A stretch of DNA of 64,000 nucleotides from Epichloe hybrida (Eukaryota; Ascomycota; Sordariomycetes; Hypocreales; Clavicipitaceae). A model generated the notes under the pieces. The model was not told the DNA's origin. It did no database searches and saw only the letters and a list, made by a program, of their open reading frames with translations. The translations under genes were made by a program, and so were the position numbers. Shown here piece by piece: positions 13,279-25,941 of this stretch. Location: contig JAFEKR010000038.1 in the NCBI GenBank assembly GCA_019022495.1, positions 434,001 through 498,000 of the forward strand. The letters are read 5' to 3'. Position 1 is the first letter of the stretch; each line of letters starts with the position of its first letter.

Positions 13279-14685
13279 TCAGGTGGAGTAGTAGACACCG
13301 GATGGAGCTTGTGTTACCCCTGACATTCGTTGTTCATCCATCAACATCGGTTGGCTCCCATTAGGTACTCCTCCGTATTGCCACGTCGCATGTTGAACTT
13401 GGGCAGCAAGCATCTGCTGCTGCTGCTGCCAAGGATTCACGCCTGACGTGAAAGGCGCTCCGTGAATCACTTGAGTAGGGCCGCCGCTCACGGCAGCCAT
13501 TGACTGCTGCGACGGCATGCCAGCCACTGTCGTTGGATACGGAGGATATACATCGGACAAGCCGGATTGTCGTCTTTCGTATGGTTGTACCTGGTGCGCT
13601 TGGTGCAAAGACACGAAGGGACCTTGTGGATGGCCGTCGGTACTTTCCCCGCTGTACGAAAGCGATCTTATTGAAGTCGGAAAATCGCCCCAGGCCATCT
13701 CGTCGTGCGATCCAGCCTCGGATGTTCCCGATGTCCAAGCCACAGACGCGGACGATGTTTGGGTGTATGGAGAAAACTGTCCATTCATAGACGGCCCTGT
13801 TGGGTAGGCATGCCAGGGCATTGAAATCTCTTCGGGTTTCGCAACGCCAACCGCGTTCATTTCTGTCGGTACCCAGCCGGGGGGCGGGTTTGTAAAAGTG
13901 TACTGGCTGCCTGTAGATACCCCATTGGGTGATACTGAGTAAAATGACATGTTAGCTGACAACTCTGCGCCCCTTGTTCGCTGGAGTTCTTGTTCATACC
14001 ACTCGCATCTGAGAAATATTCAGCATACCCTGGATGGGAGCCCGACGTTGAAATGATGCCATTCACCGTTGCGATGGGTGTATCTACTGGACTTCCCGTA
14101 CCAACTGCTGGTGAAGAGGAGGTTGATGATGCGCTGGGGTCACCACCACCCGTTTGCCGTGATGCGGCTTTGGGTCGCGATTCCGGGCCCATTTGCTGAT
14201 CAACCGGATAGAAGCTGCATTCCTTCTTCAGTCGGATGCAGTTGACACATCGATTTGGGGTATCAGGCGATGCAATGCACCGTATTTTCCTGCGTCGACA
14301 ATGACCTGCATTTCTCCTTGTCAGTCCCAACCACCACTTTCATTTTGTCATGCTGTTTTAACGTACTACACGCAATCGACGTTCTGTGATATCCAAGCTT
14401 GTTACGTTTCTTTTCCGCCGCCGCCGTATGCTGGGACTGGGCCTCTTCTGTTGAATCTCTCTCTAGCTCAGCAGTGTCTGGTGTGCTGAACGATCTCTTG
14501 AGCACTGCATCAGGACTTCTGGGATGCTTTGGAGAGCCCATCTTGTCCTTGCGATGACCTTTCTTCGAGGACGACTTCTGTTCGACGTGTAAGCAAAGAC
14601 TGTGAGCTTGGGGAAATTCGCTGAACCGCTTGGGCGGTGTGGCACTTACTACCTGTGGCGATCGTTGACCAAAGTGATATGCCAT
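13279..14685 (-). CDS. Zn2Cys6 (GAL4-type) transcription factor, 402 aa
   Basis: Sequence-specific regulator with a fungal binuclear zinc cluster. Four exons on the minus strand: 14685-14650, 14577-14367, 14305-14000 and 13934-13279. The cluster is completed only by splicing: exon 2 ends at ...YHRTSIAC and exon 3 begins SHCRRRKIRC, giving CSHCRRRKIRC...CVNCIRLKKEC with the six expected cysteines, about residues 81-110. KKRNKLGYHRTS just before the cluster is typical of a widespread sordariomycete family. The remainder is Ser/Pro/Gln-rich with a QQQQQ run near the C terminus; I see no fungal_trans middle-homology domain. Intron 3 (13,935-13,999) has a perfect GCTAAC branch site. Intron 1 is 72 bases without a stop, so an unspliced start is possible. 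Target genes unknown. Confidence 0.82.
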
Positions 14686-16504
14686 TGATCTTGTGCGAAT
14701 GGTGAGGGTGTTTTGAAAAATGCTGCCAGACTCGTAGTTATGCGGGGCGTAGATCCCCTCGTCAGGTTTCTGCGTGAAAGATGACTGGAGACTGACAACT
14801 GCGCTGGCGACACCCTGAAATGTAAACGACAGGGCGTCGAGTCGACAGCAACCCGGTCTAGCTTTGGTCTTGTGTGGGTGATTCTCCTCGGTGTTTCTAT
14901 GCTACGACGTAACAGCACGCTATAGTAGCATATAGGACTGCGGTAATAGTCCTGTGGGTTGGTGAGAGATTCGTTTCGTCGTACAGTTGAGACTATTTCC
15001 GTTGGCCAATGCGGTAAAAGCGCAAAACGAGGTGCTTGAGAGGGTCGCAACGGGGACTCGGCCGGTAGCACGTCGAGCCTTTGTATGGGAAGTCAACAGA
15101 TTGGTGATGAGTAGGTAGATATCCTGAGATTCTTGTTGATCGCTTCTCGTGTTCTTCGATGAGTACGCGGTCTAGGAGGCTGTTCAAGGGCTGTACAAGG
15201 GCCAGGGCCAATCAATGAGCCACTCCAAAGCAGTCTTGAAATCGCGGGACAAAGAGAGTTGATCAAGGGCCAGGATGACGATTGGTGGTGAACCAACAGA
15301 AGGAGGAAGTTCAGTCAGTCTACGTCTCTCATCGGACGTTCGTTCTCTGGTTGTCTTCCCGTTCTTCTCGCGTGAACTCGCACGACGCGGCGTAAACTAC
15401 CAGGGTGGTAAAGTAATCGACCCTCAGACCGGACGGCAAGCAAGTTGACGGTGTTGGATCCTCAGATCATCAGACACGGACACAGGCCGGTACTGCTAGC
15501 AACGAGACAACGGATCTTGTCCACAGAAGGCTGAAGGGGAAACGACGACTCGGAAGCAAGGCAGGCCATGCAAAACCGCAATGTACAAAAACAGCTGGAT
15601 GCAAGGACACCAACAAGAGATAGATGATATTGGGAGGGGGACGGGTGGGAATAAGAAAAGATGGTGTCGAGGGAAGGGCTGGATGTTGGTTCCTGGATCC
15701 AGCTTGGGTCGACCAGATCTATCGGGGTTGCGGGTGGCGGCGAATATTTACTCTTTCAAGGAACTGGACTCTGATGGGCGGGGGCGAGAGATGTGTTTAA
15801 TTTGAAGCAACAATTGGCCGACCCCTGATAGGAATGAGGAACAGCAGACGACATCTCAACCATGTGACGGGCGATAAGAATCGAACCGACGTCAAGATGC
15901 AAGTCCATTCGGTTCATCCTGCCCTCCCCCCATTTCGATAACTGGAGCTTGCCATGGTCGTGGAGTCATGGAACCTCCGTACATACGCGCAATGTATAAT
16001 ATCTTGCTTCTAAGCTGGCAAGATGGCGAGATGGCGAGATGGCAAGATGGCGCATGTATCGCGGTGGGGATTGACGAGGTGCCTCTCAGATCAGCGATGG
16101 TGGATCCGCAGCTCAACACAACTCGAGTTGTATCCATTTCAATAGTAATAGCAGGGACACCTCCGGTCTCCGTCCCTAGTAATCCGTGGTTCGTGAGAAT
16201 TGGTGAGGGAGAAATCGTGGGTGCATGAGCGGCGGCGCTGGACAAGGATGATGCCCACCCATGCCCACCCATGCCTACTACCATGCTGCTGCGTAACCTG
16301 CCTGCACTGCACGCAAGTGCTTGACAAGAAAGAGTTTGACATACAAATGGTATTCCTGTTCATTCATTGGTGGGCCATTTCTTTCTCGCTTCAACGCCCA
16401 CTCCATTCCATAACTGGGGATAGGGTTCCAGTCTGGGACTTGTCCTGTATGTACATACGGCGCATAATGTATGTATTTCCAACGTAATTGCGTGGGTTGG
16501 ATAT

Positions 16505-16680
16505 TAGGTAGGTAGGTATTATTAGGTATTAATAGGTCAGGTAGGTCAGGTAGGTAGGCATCAGGTAGGTAGGCATCAGGTAGGTAGGCAGGTATTAGGC
16601 AGGTATTAGGTAGGTCAGGTAGGTTAGGTATTAGGTCAGGTAAAAGTTAGGCAGGTAGGAACAGTAGTAGGTAGGCAGGC
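16505..16680. repeat. TAGG-rich degenerate microsatellite
   Basis: About 175 bases of interspersed TAGG, GTAGG, CAGG and TATTAGG units, followed by a GTGCGGGC run. It resembles simple-sequence drift, not telomere: the sordariomycete telomere unit TTAGGG is not tandemly present. Confidence 0.85.
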
Positions 16681-18534
16681 GTGCGTGCGGGCGTGCGGGC
16701 GGGCGGGGAATGGACAGAATACAACACAGAATCGTCAATGACCAAACCCGTCGCATCTGGCAGCGGCAAACTGCCCCACTCCAACTTCAAATTCAGCCGG
16801 TGCATGGGGCAGAATGTCTCCTCTCTTCTCTATCAAACATGGTCTCCAACGATAAAAGTGATGCGGAAGCGGCGCTGACTTACATGAATATGAACACGAT
16901 TTCATTCAATGTGAGTTGCATAGGTACTCCCAATGGTCCCAATAGCTCAAGACGTGCAAGAGTTGTGCTCGTCAAAGCTCATTGTGTACCGAGTATTCCC
17001 CCACATCCCCCTCACCCCTCGGTTGCTTGCTTGCTCGTCTCCAGTTTGCTCAAGACCTCTCGCATGGTGCTCCGTAGAAATGGGTGGATGCTATTAGCGG
17101 GAGTCCAAGCACGGCGCCGCGGAAGCAGCCTGGGGGCTCCAAGGCCCCTTTGTCCTCCATCTTTTTGCCCATTTTTCTGGTACACAAGTACACAAAAAAA
17201 GAAAAAATTCACGTCTTAACCGTATGAGGAGTAGCTGTAGATCCACGCCGGCTCGGCCATTTGTCGCTCCGAGACAACTTATGTGTTCGCATTCGAGGTG
17301 CCAGACAGAATGGACAGAATGCCCGCGCGGCTGCCCAGACCAAAGTTGGTCCTCAAAAAATGAGCCATGTGAGGGCCATTAAGGGCCAGGCATCGCCTCA
17401 AGTGTGCGAATACGCCGCGAGACATGCTTGCTGAATTGTCAATGTCTGTTGTCGTTTGCTGTAATCCGTAGTGCCACAGACGCTCCAGCTGCGAGGTTTT
17501 TAGACTAACTTTGGCTCTGACGGACGGCCACAAGCTGCAGCTGCAAGGTGGATGTTTAGCGCCAATGGCCCAACCCTGCTCAGGGTGGTATTGAAAGAAA
17601 GGTTTGGTCAAACGTATTATTCCATGTTGAGAGAGGTTCAGCGCAGGAGACAGAACAGAGAGAGAGAGATTGCCAGGTCGCCAGGATAGCGTAATGAGGG
17701 AGGGGATGGCTCGGCTGTTGCCTGTTAATATTAGTAGCAGGTACATAGGTAGGTTTTGCTTGTTGTGGTGCTCCGTCCTCCACATTATGCTGCATCGCAA
17801 AAGGTACCGACTGGACAATCCGAGCTCCTCTTCTCCTTCAGACCCCTGGCATGGGATTCGCCGAGATGTCTGGGCCTTCTGACTTCCCAAAAGGCACTCC
17901 TCGCCTTGCCCAGCCCTGCATAGTAGTTGTCACTGTTTGAAACGGCGCCGTTAACTAGGCGGGAGTGTGAGAGGAGAGCAGATTTCCGACTGGCAAGTTG
18001 CGTCTAGACTCCAGGGTGAGGTCGTAAGTCGTTACCAAGTCAAAATAACATCAACAAGATTGCGTAGCAAGGAGCGAATCACCTCTCTTGCGCGCGCGTT
18101 TGTTTCTCTCTCTCTCTCTCTCTCTCACAAACACACAGCCCAGCAGTTTGACCCCTCTTCCTCCACTTTTGCCAATGCTCATGGCTCGGGTAATACCTCC
18201 AACGTACGGGCTTTATGACACGTAAGGCGGCCATGATGGATCCGGCGAATATCTGACAATACGGAATGATAACGACTGCACGAGTCTTATCAGGTCCCTG
18301 GTATTTTAGCAGCAGGGTGCAAGTGTATGTAGGTGCGATTCGGGGTCCAGTAGGACACAGCAGTTCCCCTCGGCCGAGATCAGGTAGCAATAAGCGAGGC
18401 ATACAATCTTGAACTTGGATCAAGCCAAGAGGAATGATTAACGACCCATTAGTGGCCTGCAACAACCGATCAACGGCTCCTGCCAGCGGCTCAGAGAGTC
18501 AGAGACCCCGAGCCTCGCAAGCTTCGCCTGCCTG

Positions 18535-18589
18535 CTTGTCTGTCGCTTGTCTGTCGCTTGTCTGTCGCTTGTCTGTCGTTTGTCTGTCG
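18535..18589. repeat. 11-base minisatellite, 5 copies
   Basis: Five head-to-tail copies of CTTGTCTGTCG (the last with TTTGTCTGTCG), 55 bases exactly. It is non-coding. Confidence 0.9.
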
Positions 18590-21500
18590 TGGAGATGCAC
18601 GCAAAAAAGGCACAGAAGTTCTTGTGACGAAAAACTCCAAACCAAACACGGAGGCACGGAAGGCCAGGGGAGGGCATCCGTCTTGCGCTAACGCTGACTT
18701 GGGCGTTGGTTGCGCTTGCGATTCTGGAGAAAGGTTGCAATGTGGAGAGGCCAAAGAGGGCGAGCGGCAGCGAGCGATCGAGGCCACAAGGTTACAAGGT
18801 TACAAGGCCAGCCACCGCAGCACGGCCACTAAAACAGGCCACCTCGTTCCGCTCGGGTCGGGTCGGGTCTGGCAAACCATCATGGATACATCAACATGTC
18901 TCCAAGGGACTCCCCAAGGGACTCTGTCATTCTCTCACGCAGCTATCAAGCCCTGGGTCCGATATGATGACGTATTATGGACTCCCCGGCCAAGTGATGG
19001 CAAGTCTGCAAAAAGGCTTTCTCTCGGCTGATTCTTAACTAACATCTTTGCTGACCGGTTGGCAGGGGTTGCTTCGATACGACTGCAAGCATGCTGCATT
19101 CCCTGCTCTTTGCGGAGCTGAGAAGATCGGATACGCTACGCCCTGCAGAGTCGATTCATCAGTCAGTTCTGCAATTCATCGTTAATACCATCATGTACCC
19201 CGTCCCCTGGTCTGTTAATGGCAGGGCATGCTAATATCCGGTGGATCAGCGTCAATCAGCCTTTCGAATCTTGCCAGGCTTTCTGCCCACAGTGAGCCTA
19301 ACTTGCCAACCAAGGGCCTGCTCGGCTAAAGACGGGCAAAAAATAATCCCCCGCGGGTCGCGCGCCAAGTTACAGGCTACTATTCCCATATTACGGTGTT
19401 CCAGGACTCGACTTGAACGTTGCGGGAGAGAAAAGAAAAAAAAAAACTCAAAGAGCTCTCAGACCGGTCGATCCACCTCGAGAACCCCAAAAGGCGACCT
19501 TTCATATGTGCGGACACATCTCCGACGATGGGACTGGCTGCCTACCCAGGTATGTAGGCGAGCGAGTTGCATCAATCAAATCCACAGTTTGATACCGGAT
19601 GTGTGCCCGCCCACAACGTCCACTTCAACCTGCGTCCTTTCAACCCCGTTAATATTGAGGGTTCTCTATAGCCTTTTTGCCCGATAGCGCGCTGAAGTGT
19701 TGAAGCACGCACCTCAAGAGCTGGTCTATGATGCCTGGTGATCATTACCGTGCCTCGAAATTATGCGAGCAGCTCATCTCAAGGTTCTTATCACCATCAG
19801 AGAGGCTCGTTTCACACGACGCCGACTCAATCAAACCCCAAAACTAACGCTGACCTGCTTCCGGTGCTTCGTCCGGTGGTACGATAGCATTCAACTGGGA
19901 TGGTCGCTCTATTCTTCGATCTGAAGCTTTCCGTGCCTCTCGACTGAGGCTAGGCTTAGATATTTGCACTAGTCCACTAGTCCACTAGCCCATGAGTCCA
20001 TGAGTCCGTCCACTGAAGAGTCGGACGGACAACGGATTGCACAGTAATCCGTAGGTACATTCCGATTTACGAATGCCTAGGTGGTATTATGCGAGCTGCA
20101 CATCATCGCTGCCGAAGGGGCTTCTTGTATCCCTGCCGGCCCCTCAACAGCAGAGGAGCCAATCGGCCTAGAACAAAATGTTGCCAGATCATCTCCTTGG
20201 GAGACTGTGTGGAGTCCCAGTTCAGGCTTACCGGCCCTAAGGAGATACGTACCTCTTGTGATCCATTCATTCAAGCCATTCTTGCCGCGCTGGAACACCA
20301 GTCTCGACCCGCGCACCGTTGCGGTGTTGGCTCTCAAACTCAGGGAGGAAAGGGAGAAAATGTTTCGAGAAGCCAAACTTGCCAACCAACGTCCAACAGC
20401 AAGGGAACCCGGCCCTGGAACACGTTGCAACGCCTCCCCCCGTCCTGACCTTTTCAGGGTGACCGGAAGCCTTTGATGTTGGTCGATGTTGTGCAGCGCT
20501 ACTCGGTTTGAATGTTCGCCGGACGAGAAATGAGAGATGAGAGGCTCTTGTGCTTATTACATAGTCCTGCTCGCTGCTGGTTAAAGTTTCCCCACAGAAG
20601 CGATGGACGTGCACTTTTCCTGCTCCTCATTGCGGGCCGACCCATCGAAGACGTCAGACAATAGACGTACTCCGTACAGACAACAGACTTGTGCACGGCT
20701 TCCCTTGTACGGACGGAGCATGAGACAATAGACGATAACGCGATTGCGTTTGTGTGCTCGTGCTGCTGCTGCTACTCCTTCTTCCACCACGGCCACGCAC
20801 TAATCCAAATCGACAACTCCTAACCGTTTTAGGCGACTTGCATACTCGGGCAACTACGCAGTAAACGCGCATCCTTTCACAATTCCATGTGCATCTGCCG
20901 CTTTCCCTAGTTTGTCTTTGGAACCCACTTATACATCTTCTTATCAAGCTTTGTAGATAAGGACTAGTCTTAGATTTCAATAAATAAAGACACGCACACT
21001 ACCAAAGACATAGAAAAGGCACTTATTGTAAGCATTATAATTAACTTAAAATGTAGGTGTGAAGAATTATAAACATAATAAGCCACACTGGAATAGTGTG
21101 GGTGGATCGCTCTGACGGATTAGGACTAACGGCGGATGCACATTGAATTTTTGACGGATGCGCGTTTAGTTGTCCGGCTTGCGGATCCACTTCGGGCAGA
21201 CTCCACTCTGACGGGGAATCATCCCCTCGTCTGTGTGTTCGAAGGACTTGACCCGCGGATCGTTTTTCGGGATTTGTGCCTGGTCTTCTTCCCATCAAAC
21301 CATCAATATCGAGAGCCCACAGAGAAGGCGGGCAATTCGTTCTGCATTCATCGATCGTCCAACCGGCCTACTTCCTCCTTACTGACATTGTTGGCAGCAT
21401 GAAAGCCCAGAGGCTTACTGCGCTGTCCATGTGCCGTACCCGTACCATCTGCAGGTATTTGTTCATTTATTTGCTCTGTAGTGCGTACAATAACGTAAAT

Positions 21501-23544
21501 CTACTAGACATACTAGTTTTGCATGTGTCTACAATTGCATTATTCTCGATAAAGATGAGGCTAGTCTTTGAGACTTCAGCCTGGCTTGGCCATTTGCTTC
21601 GCGAGACGAGACATACATGTATGTACTGAAACGCCTTCGTGGGGACTCGAGACTGACCAATGAAAGGCATGCGTCTCGCCGTCCACACCAAGGCCCTATG
21701 GATCCAGAATCTCGGGTCTCGGGAAAGCATTCGCTGCCATTCCTCTGTTTGGATGAGCCACGATAATGCCATGCAGTATTTGCCCTTTTCCCCTCCTTCC
21801 TGTTCTCCATTTTCCCTTTAAAAAAAATTGGGGAGTCCATGTCTCACCTTGCCATTCCCTGCTACCACGCCAGCCCGTGTCACCGCAGTGATTATCCCTC
21901 CTTCCCCATTGAAGCTTAACTGGAAATAGTTAGCATTGGGGAGAGTGCGAAGCATTTAATAACTCCCGAGCCCTGGGGGGTTTTTTTTTTCCTTTTTTTC
22001 CTTTTTTTCCTAAAATAGTTAGGATCAGCGATGGGAACCAGGCAAAGCTCCGCGGAGCATCGCGCTTGCGACCCCAGGCAACCAGCCAGCTCCAGTCTCT
22101 ACCTCACTGGACAGACCACTTTGGTAAGGCTCCCCAGTCTGTTGTGAGACGAAATGCAAAACCAGACGCACTTTTTGAATGAACCATCTATGGCAATACA
22201 TAGATCCAATCTCCCGCAATCTCAATCCATTTACTGATTGAGGGGCCATATGGGCAAGTATCCGACTAGTTTACGCGACGTATATCGTGCTAAAGAGGCT
22301 CGAGACATGGCATACTCCGTACTCTTCTTGCACGACTGGCACTGGTTGGACAAAACCCTCCGGTCTGGTTTTATTGATAATACAAGGCCGTTAGTTTCTT
22401 GAGTCACCCGCATATGCTAGTTGGCCCAACGGGCGATACTAGACGGACGTGATAATAGCAATTTCACATTTTGCCCATCCCCTTATCTCCCTGTCGCTCC
22501 ATTCCCCCCTGCCTTGCTTTCTTTTTGCCCATCTGTGCGTTATTAGTCGGGGTGCCAGTGCTCATCGACGTCGACTTCTTGACAAGGGCCGTGGCTAATA
22601 GAGCCGGCTCCAAGGCAGTGGGACGGAGGCATGCCGTTCTGGTCGACTTTTTTTTTTTTTTTTTTTTTTTCTTCTTTTGAATTCCTTCTCTTGCATTCTT
22701 TTTTGCCATGTTCGGCAACACGCGCCGGGTTACAACATGTACATAAGATGTGTAATAACTCTTGCAAAGTAGAGCTTGGTCTGGTGATCTTGAGACGTAC
22801 GTATTTGTGGGCTTCCCGGTGGAGGAAAAACAAGCAATGAGGGGTCCAGTGCATTCGGCCAAGGAAGGATTCCAGAGCTGGATCGCAAGGCAGGGAGGGC
22901 AGCGGCAAGTCAATTGAAATCTCCCGATCGGTAGCCGGCAGGCTGCCATGGAGGGCTGCTGTTTTTGTTTGTGGCACCGGACATCTCTCCGAGGACTTGA
23001 TTTGGTGTAATTTGATCATTGAATATCGCGGACGAAGCATGCTCCATCACTCGGCAGCACGTTCGTGGCATCATTCATCGGGTGAGCGATGGGGGGCGAG
23101 GAAGCGGTTCAGCAAATCCTGCAGAGGCTGTTACGAGAACTCGAAAACTCGAAAACTCGACTGGCTTGTTTATTCTAGGGTAGGCGTTCATTCCATACAG
23201 TGCCCCGTCGTTTTTTTTCCAACACCGTGGCTTGCCGCAGCGTTATCTTCGCGCAACACAGTGAAAATACCTGCCCCGCTTTGGTAGCGGATGGTGAACG
23301 TCCAAACATTTGTCATCTGAACTCCATCAAATTATGATAGCGACCCGACAAGTTTGGGAGTTACAGAAAAGGAGGAACCTCGGTGTCTTTGAGTACCCTT
23401 TGTGTCTTTGCTGGCACGATCAAACAAACACATGGATGCGCATCCTCGGACCTATTGTATTGGTCGTATCTTCAACCCAGCCAGGTCCATGCCACGACCA
23501 TTCGGTACATGTTCAAGGCAATCAATCAGGCAAAGGCAGCTGCC

Positions 23545-24940
23545 ATGAGCGATCTACAGCGGTCGTGGACCAAGTCGAAGCTTGGACTGGCGCCGGAGCC
23601 TTTTACGCAAGTGGAGGAAGAGGATGAGCAGATTGGTGATCAAGTGGCTGAATTGCCCGAGCATGTCGACGACGACTCTTCCTCGGCTTCATCCGTATCA
23701 TCAACTGGTACAATCATCCCCACGCCGAGCCAAAAGTTATTCGCTCGTCCCCAAGGGTATGTTTTCTTTTGTTTTATTTTCCTTGTCAGTGGTTTGGACA
23801 AGTCTCTCTGCATTCCCTATGCCATGGACGGTGCCCACTGCTGACCCTGTTCCCAGGGTTGCCCGGGGCAGAACTCTCGAGCCAATACCTTGGACGACGT
23901 ACTTTGAGCGGGAGCTTTTTTTCGAATCTGACGGCGATTCTAAAGGGCTGAGACTTCACGCTTACTTGACATCACCCGCTGGGAAAGGTCCCTTGTTCGT
24001 CATGCACCACGGGGCTGGCTCGTCTGGACTCTCCTTCGCGGTTGTCAGTTCCGAGATACGGAAGCGGCTCCCGTCGGCTGGTATTCTTGCTGTCGACTGT
24101 CGTGGCCATGGGTCTACGGTTTCACCGGAAAACTCAGAGTTGGATCTACGTCTCGTGACGCTGTCTGGAGATTTATACTTTGTGATCCAATCCACCAAAG
24201 AGCAGATGCGGTGGGCGGAGCTCCCCCCCGTCATGTTGGTCGGCCACTCATTGGGAGGTGCGGTAGTGACGGATCTAGCTCATAGCGGGAGACTAGGCAC
24301 GTCCCTTCTAGGCTATGCTGTCTTTGATGTGGTAGAGGGCTCGGCCATGGATGCTTTGCAAAGCATGCAGACATATCTCTCCACCAGACCCGGTGGGTTC
24401 ACGAGCGTCGAAAATGCCATTGACTGGCACGTCCGCTCACGCACAATACGGAACTCAGTGTCCGCCAGAACATCTGTGCCGGCTCTGCTAAGACGGGACG
24501 AGACCATCGATGCCTCTCGGCCATGGAGATGGCGGACGAATCTCGGGGCGACGCAACCGTTTTGGGAAGACTGGTTCGTAGGACTGAGCAAAAAATTCCT
24601 CGAGGCAAAGGGAGGGAAGCTCTTGTTGCTGGCGGGAACTGACCGCCTGGATACTGAATTGACCATTGGTCAAATGCAAGGTAATAGGGACCACGAGCCA
24701 TCCCACCCCCCCCCCTTCTCTGATTCTGATATCGGCAAGACCACGAAACTGCTGACACGGCTTCAAAAACCAGGCAAATATGCGCTGCAAGTGTTTCCAG
24801 AAGCAGGCCATTTTATCCACGAAGATATGCCGGAGCAAACGGCCATCTCGTTATGTGACTTTTACAGGCGAAACGATAGGAGTGCGCTCGTCTTGCCACC
24901 CAAGGTTTCGGATTTATTGAAGCTAGGGAAGAAGGTGTGA
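23545..24940 (+). CDS. PPE1: Protein phosphatase methylesterase 1
   Basis: PPE1/PME-1 removes the methyl ester from the C-terminal leucine of the protein phosphatase 2A catalytic subunit. Exons 23545-23756, 23857-24680 and 24774-24940 give 400 residues. I chose ATG 23,545 because fungal orthologues begin MSDLQRS; an in-frame ATG 12 codons upstream (23,509) is the alternative. After an acidic/Ser-rich N terminus comes an alpha/beta-hydrolase fold: PLFVMHHGAGSSGLSF (oxyanion side), the nucleophile elbow VGHSLGGAV with Ser near residue 202, and the catalytic His in FPEAGHFIHED near the C terminus. LTIGQMQGKYALQVF is typical of the family and is made only when intron 2 is removed. That intron is 93 bases and has no in-frame stop. 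Confidence 0.93.
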
Positions 24941-25941
24941 TAACGCTGGAACGGTGCTCTTGGACGGATTGGCAATGAACAAAGTCAGCTTGAATGCGCA
25001 TACTCGAACAACCCAAAGCCTGGGTCGCAAGCTTGCTCGGCATCTAGCCGGCCAATTTCTTCAGCCTGGACGACAGGCCACGAACTAGGAGCAAGTCCCG
25101 TCAACGTACATACGGAGTACATGGTCAGGCATCCAAGTCGGAGCCTTCGTTGAGGGATGGACCCTTCCAAGAAAAAGATTTGTTCATGTGACTGGGAAGA
25201 AATAAATGGAGATGGAGCCCTGTTTCATCGTATTGCTTGTCCAATCATGGGAGTTCTCTACTATATACGTATTGCCTACCAGCATACCTAGGCCCAGTTA
25301 GGTAGGTATCTAGCTCTATGCCCGCCGGGAGGTAGATACATTGGGGGGCCGAAGTTGATACCACACATTTCACTCAATTGACATGACCACCGACCAATCA
25401 GCGCTTGTCTCCTTGTGAGCAAGTGCTGAGCAAGTGCTGACCGACATGAAATCCCGCGTTGCCAAAGGCAAGGAAAAGAAGTGGATGCATGCCATCTTGG
25501 AATCCCCATGTCGACGGGTTGCAAGACGCAGATTGCGCCTCCGTCAACGCCGTCGGTCAATTGATTTCATTTAGTTCATTTAACGCACGCAATGGACCAA
25601 GGCAAAAAGTACCGAGCTGACCGAAACCACACCGGGGTTCATTTGACATTTTTTGCTGAGTATTTACGTATTACTCCGGTCCTCATTGGCTCCTGATGTC
25701 CGGTCCGACCAGCCCGTCGATGGCTAAATTAGTGCGTAATATTAATCTCTTGCCGACTTGCTCGTAGCCATCAGTTTCGCTCCTTCATCGCGCTCCTTCA
25801 TCGCATTCCTCCTTTTAATAACGTCTTGCTTCCACATACTACCGACACGGCTGTATTTTTTATTTGTCTTCCTTAGTGGACATAGCATCTTTAAACTTGC
25901 CATCTTTCGCGCGCCGTATTTGCAAGAGACAAACCGTCGTC
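24941..25941. other. Intergenic, promoter of the CFEM gene
   Basis: 1.0 kb between two rightward genes. It contains a TACGGAGTA motif (25,111-25,119), a short CCTAGGCCCAGTTAGGTAGG stretch at about 25,288-25,307, and CCAAT-like sites. No coding frame supported. Confidence 0.5.

Larger units (their letters stand above)
14686..23544. other. 8.9-kb gene-poor region
   Basis: No open frame here shows family motifs or a convincing spliced structure; the longest (17,279-17,890, minus, 203 codons) has none. The stretch holds a TAGG-rich array (16,505-16,680), a (TC)n run (18,105-18,126), a 5 x 11-base tandem repeat (18,535-18,589), a poly-T run (22,648-22,670), an AT-rich patch at about 20,940-21,080, and four of the recurrent TAMTCCGTA-type motifs (M = A or C; 17,462; 20,045; 20,668; 22,313). 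The left part must hold the promoter of the Zn2Cys6 gene and the right part that of PPE1. Confidence 0.5.

Noticed and set aside
13962..14000. A 35-base intron in the Zn2Cys6 gene (GTATGA...GCGCAG)
   Set aside because: Too short for a fungal intron; the 65-base version with a GCTAAC branch site and CTCAG acceptor keeps the same frame.
16505..16680. TAGG-rich array as a telomere or internal telomeric repeat
   Set aside because: Units are TAGG/GTAGG/CAGG, not tandem TTAGGG, and genes continue on both sides.
17279..17890. 203-codon minus-strand frame in the gene-poor region
   Set aside because: No motif, signal or codon bias; the length is within reach of chance for such a long region.
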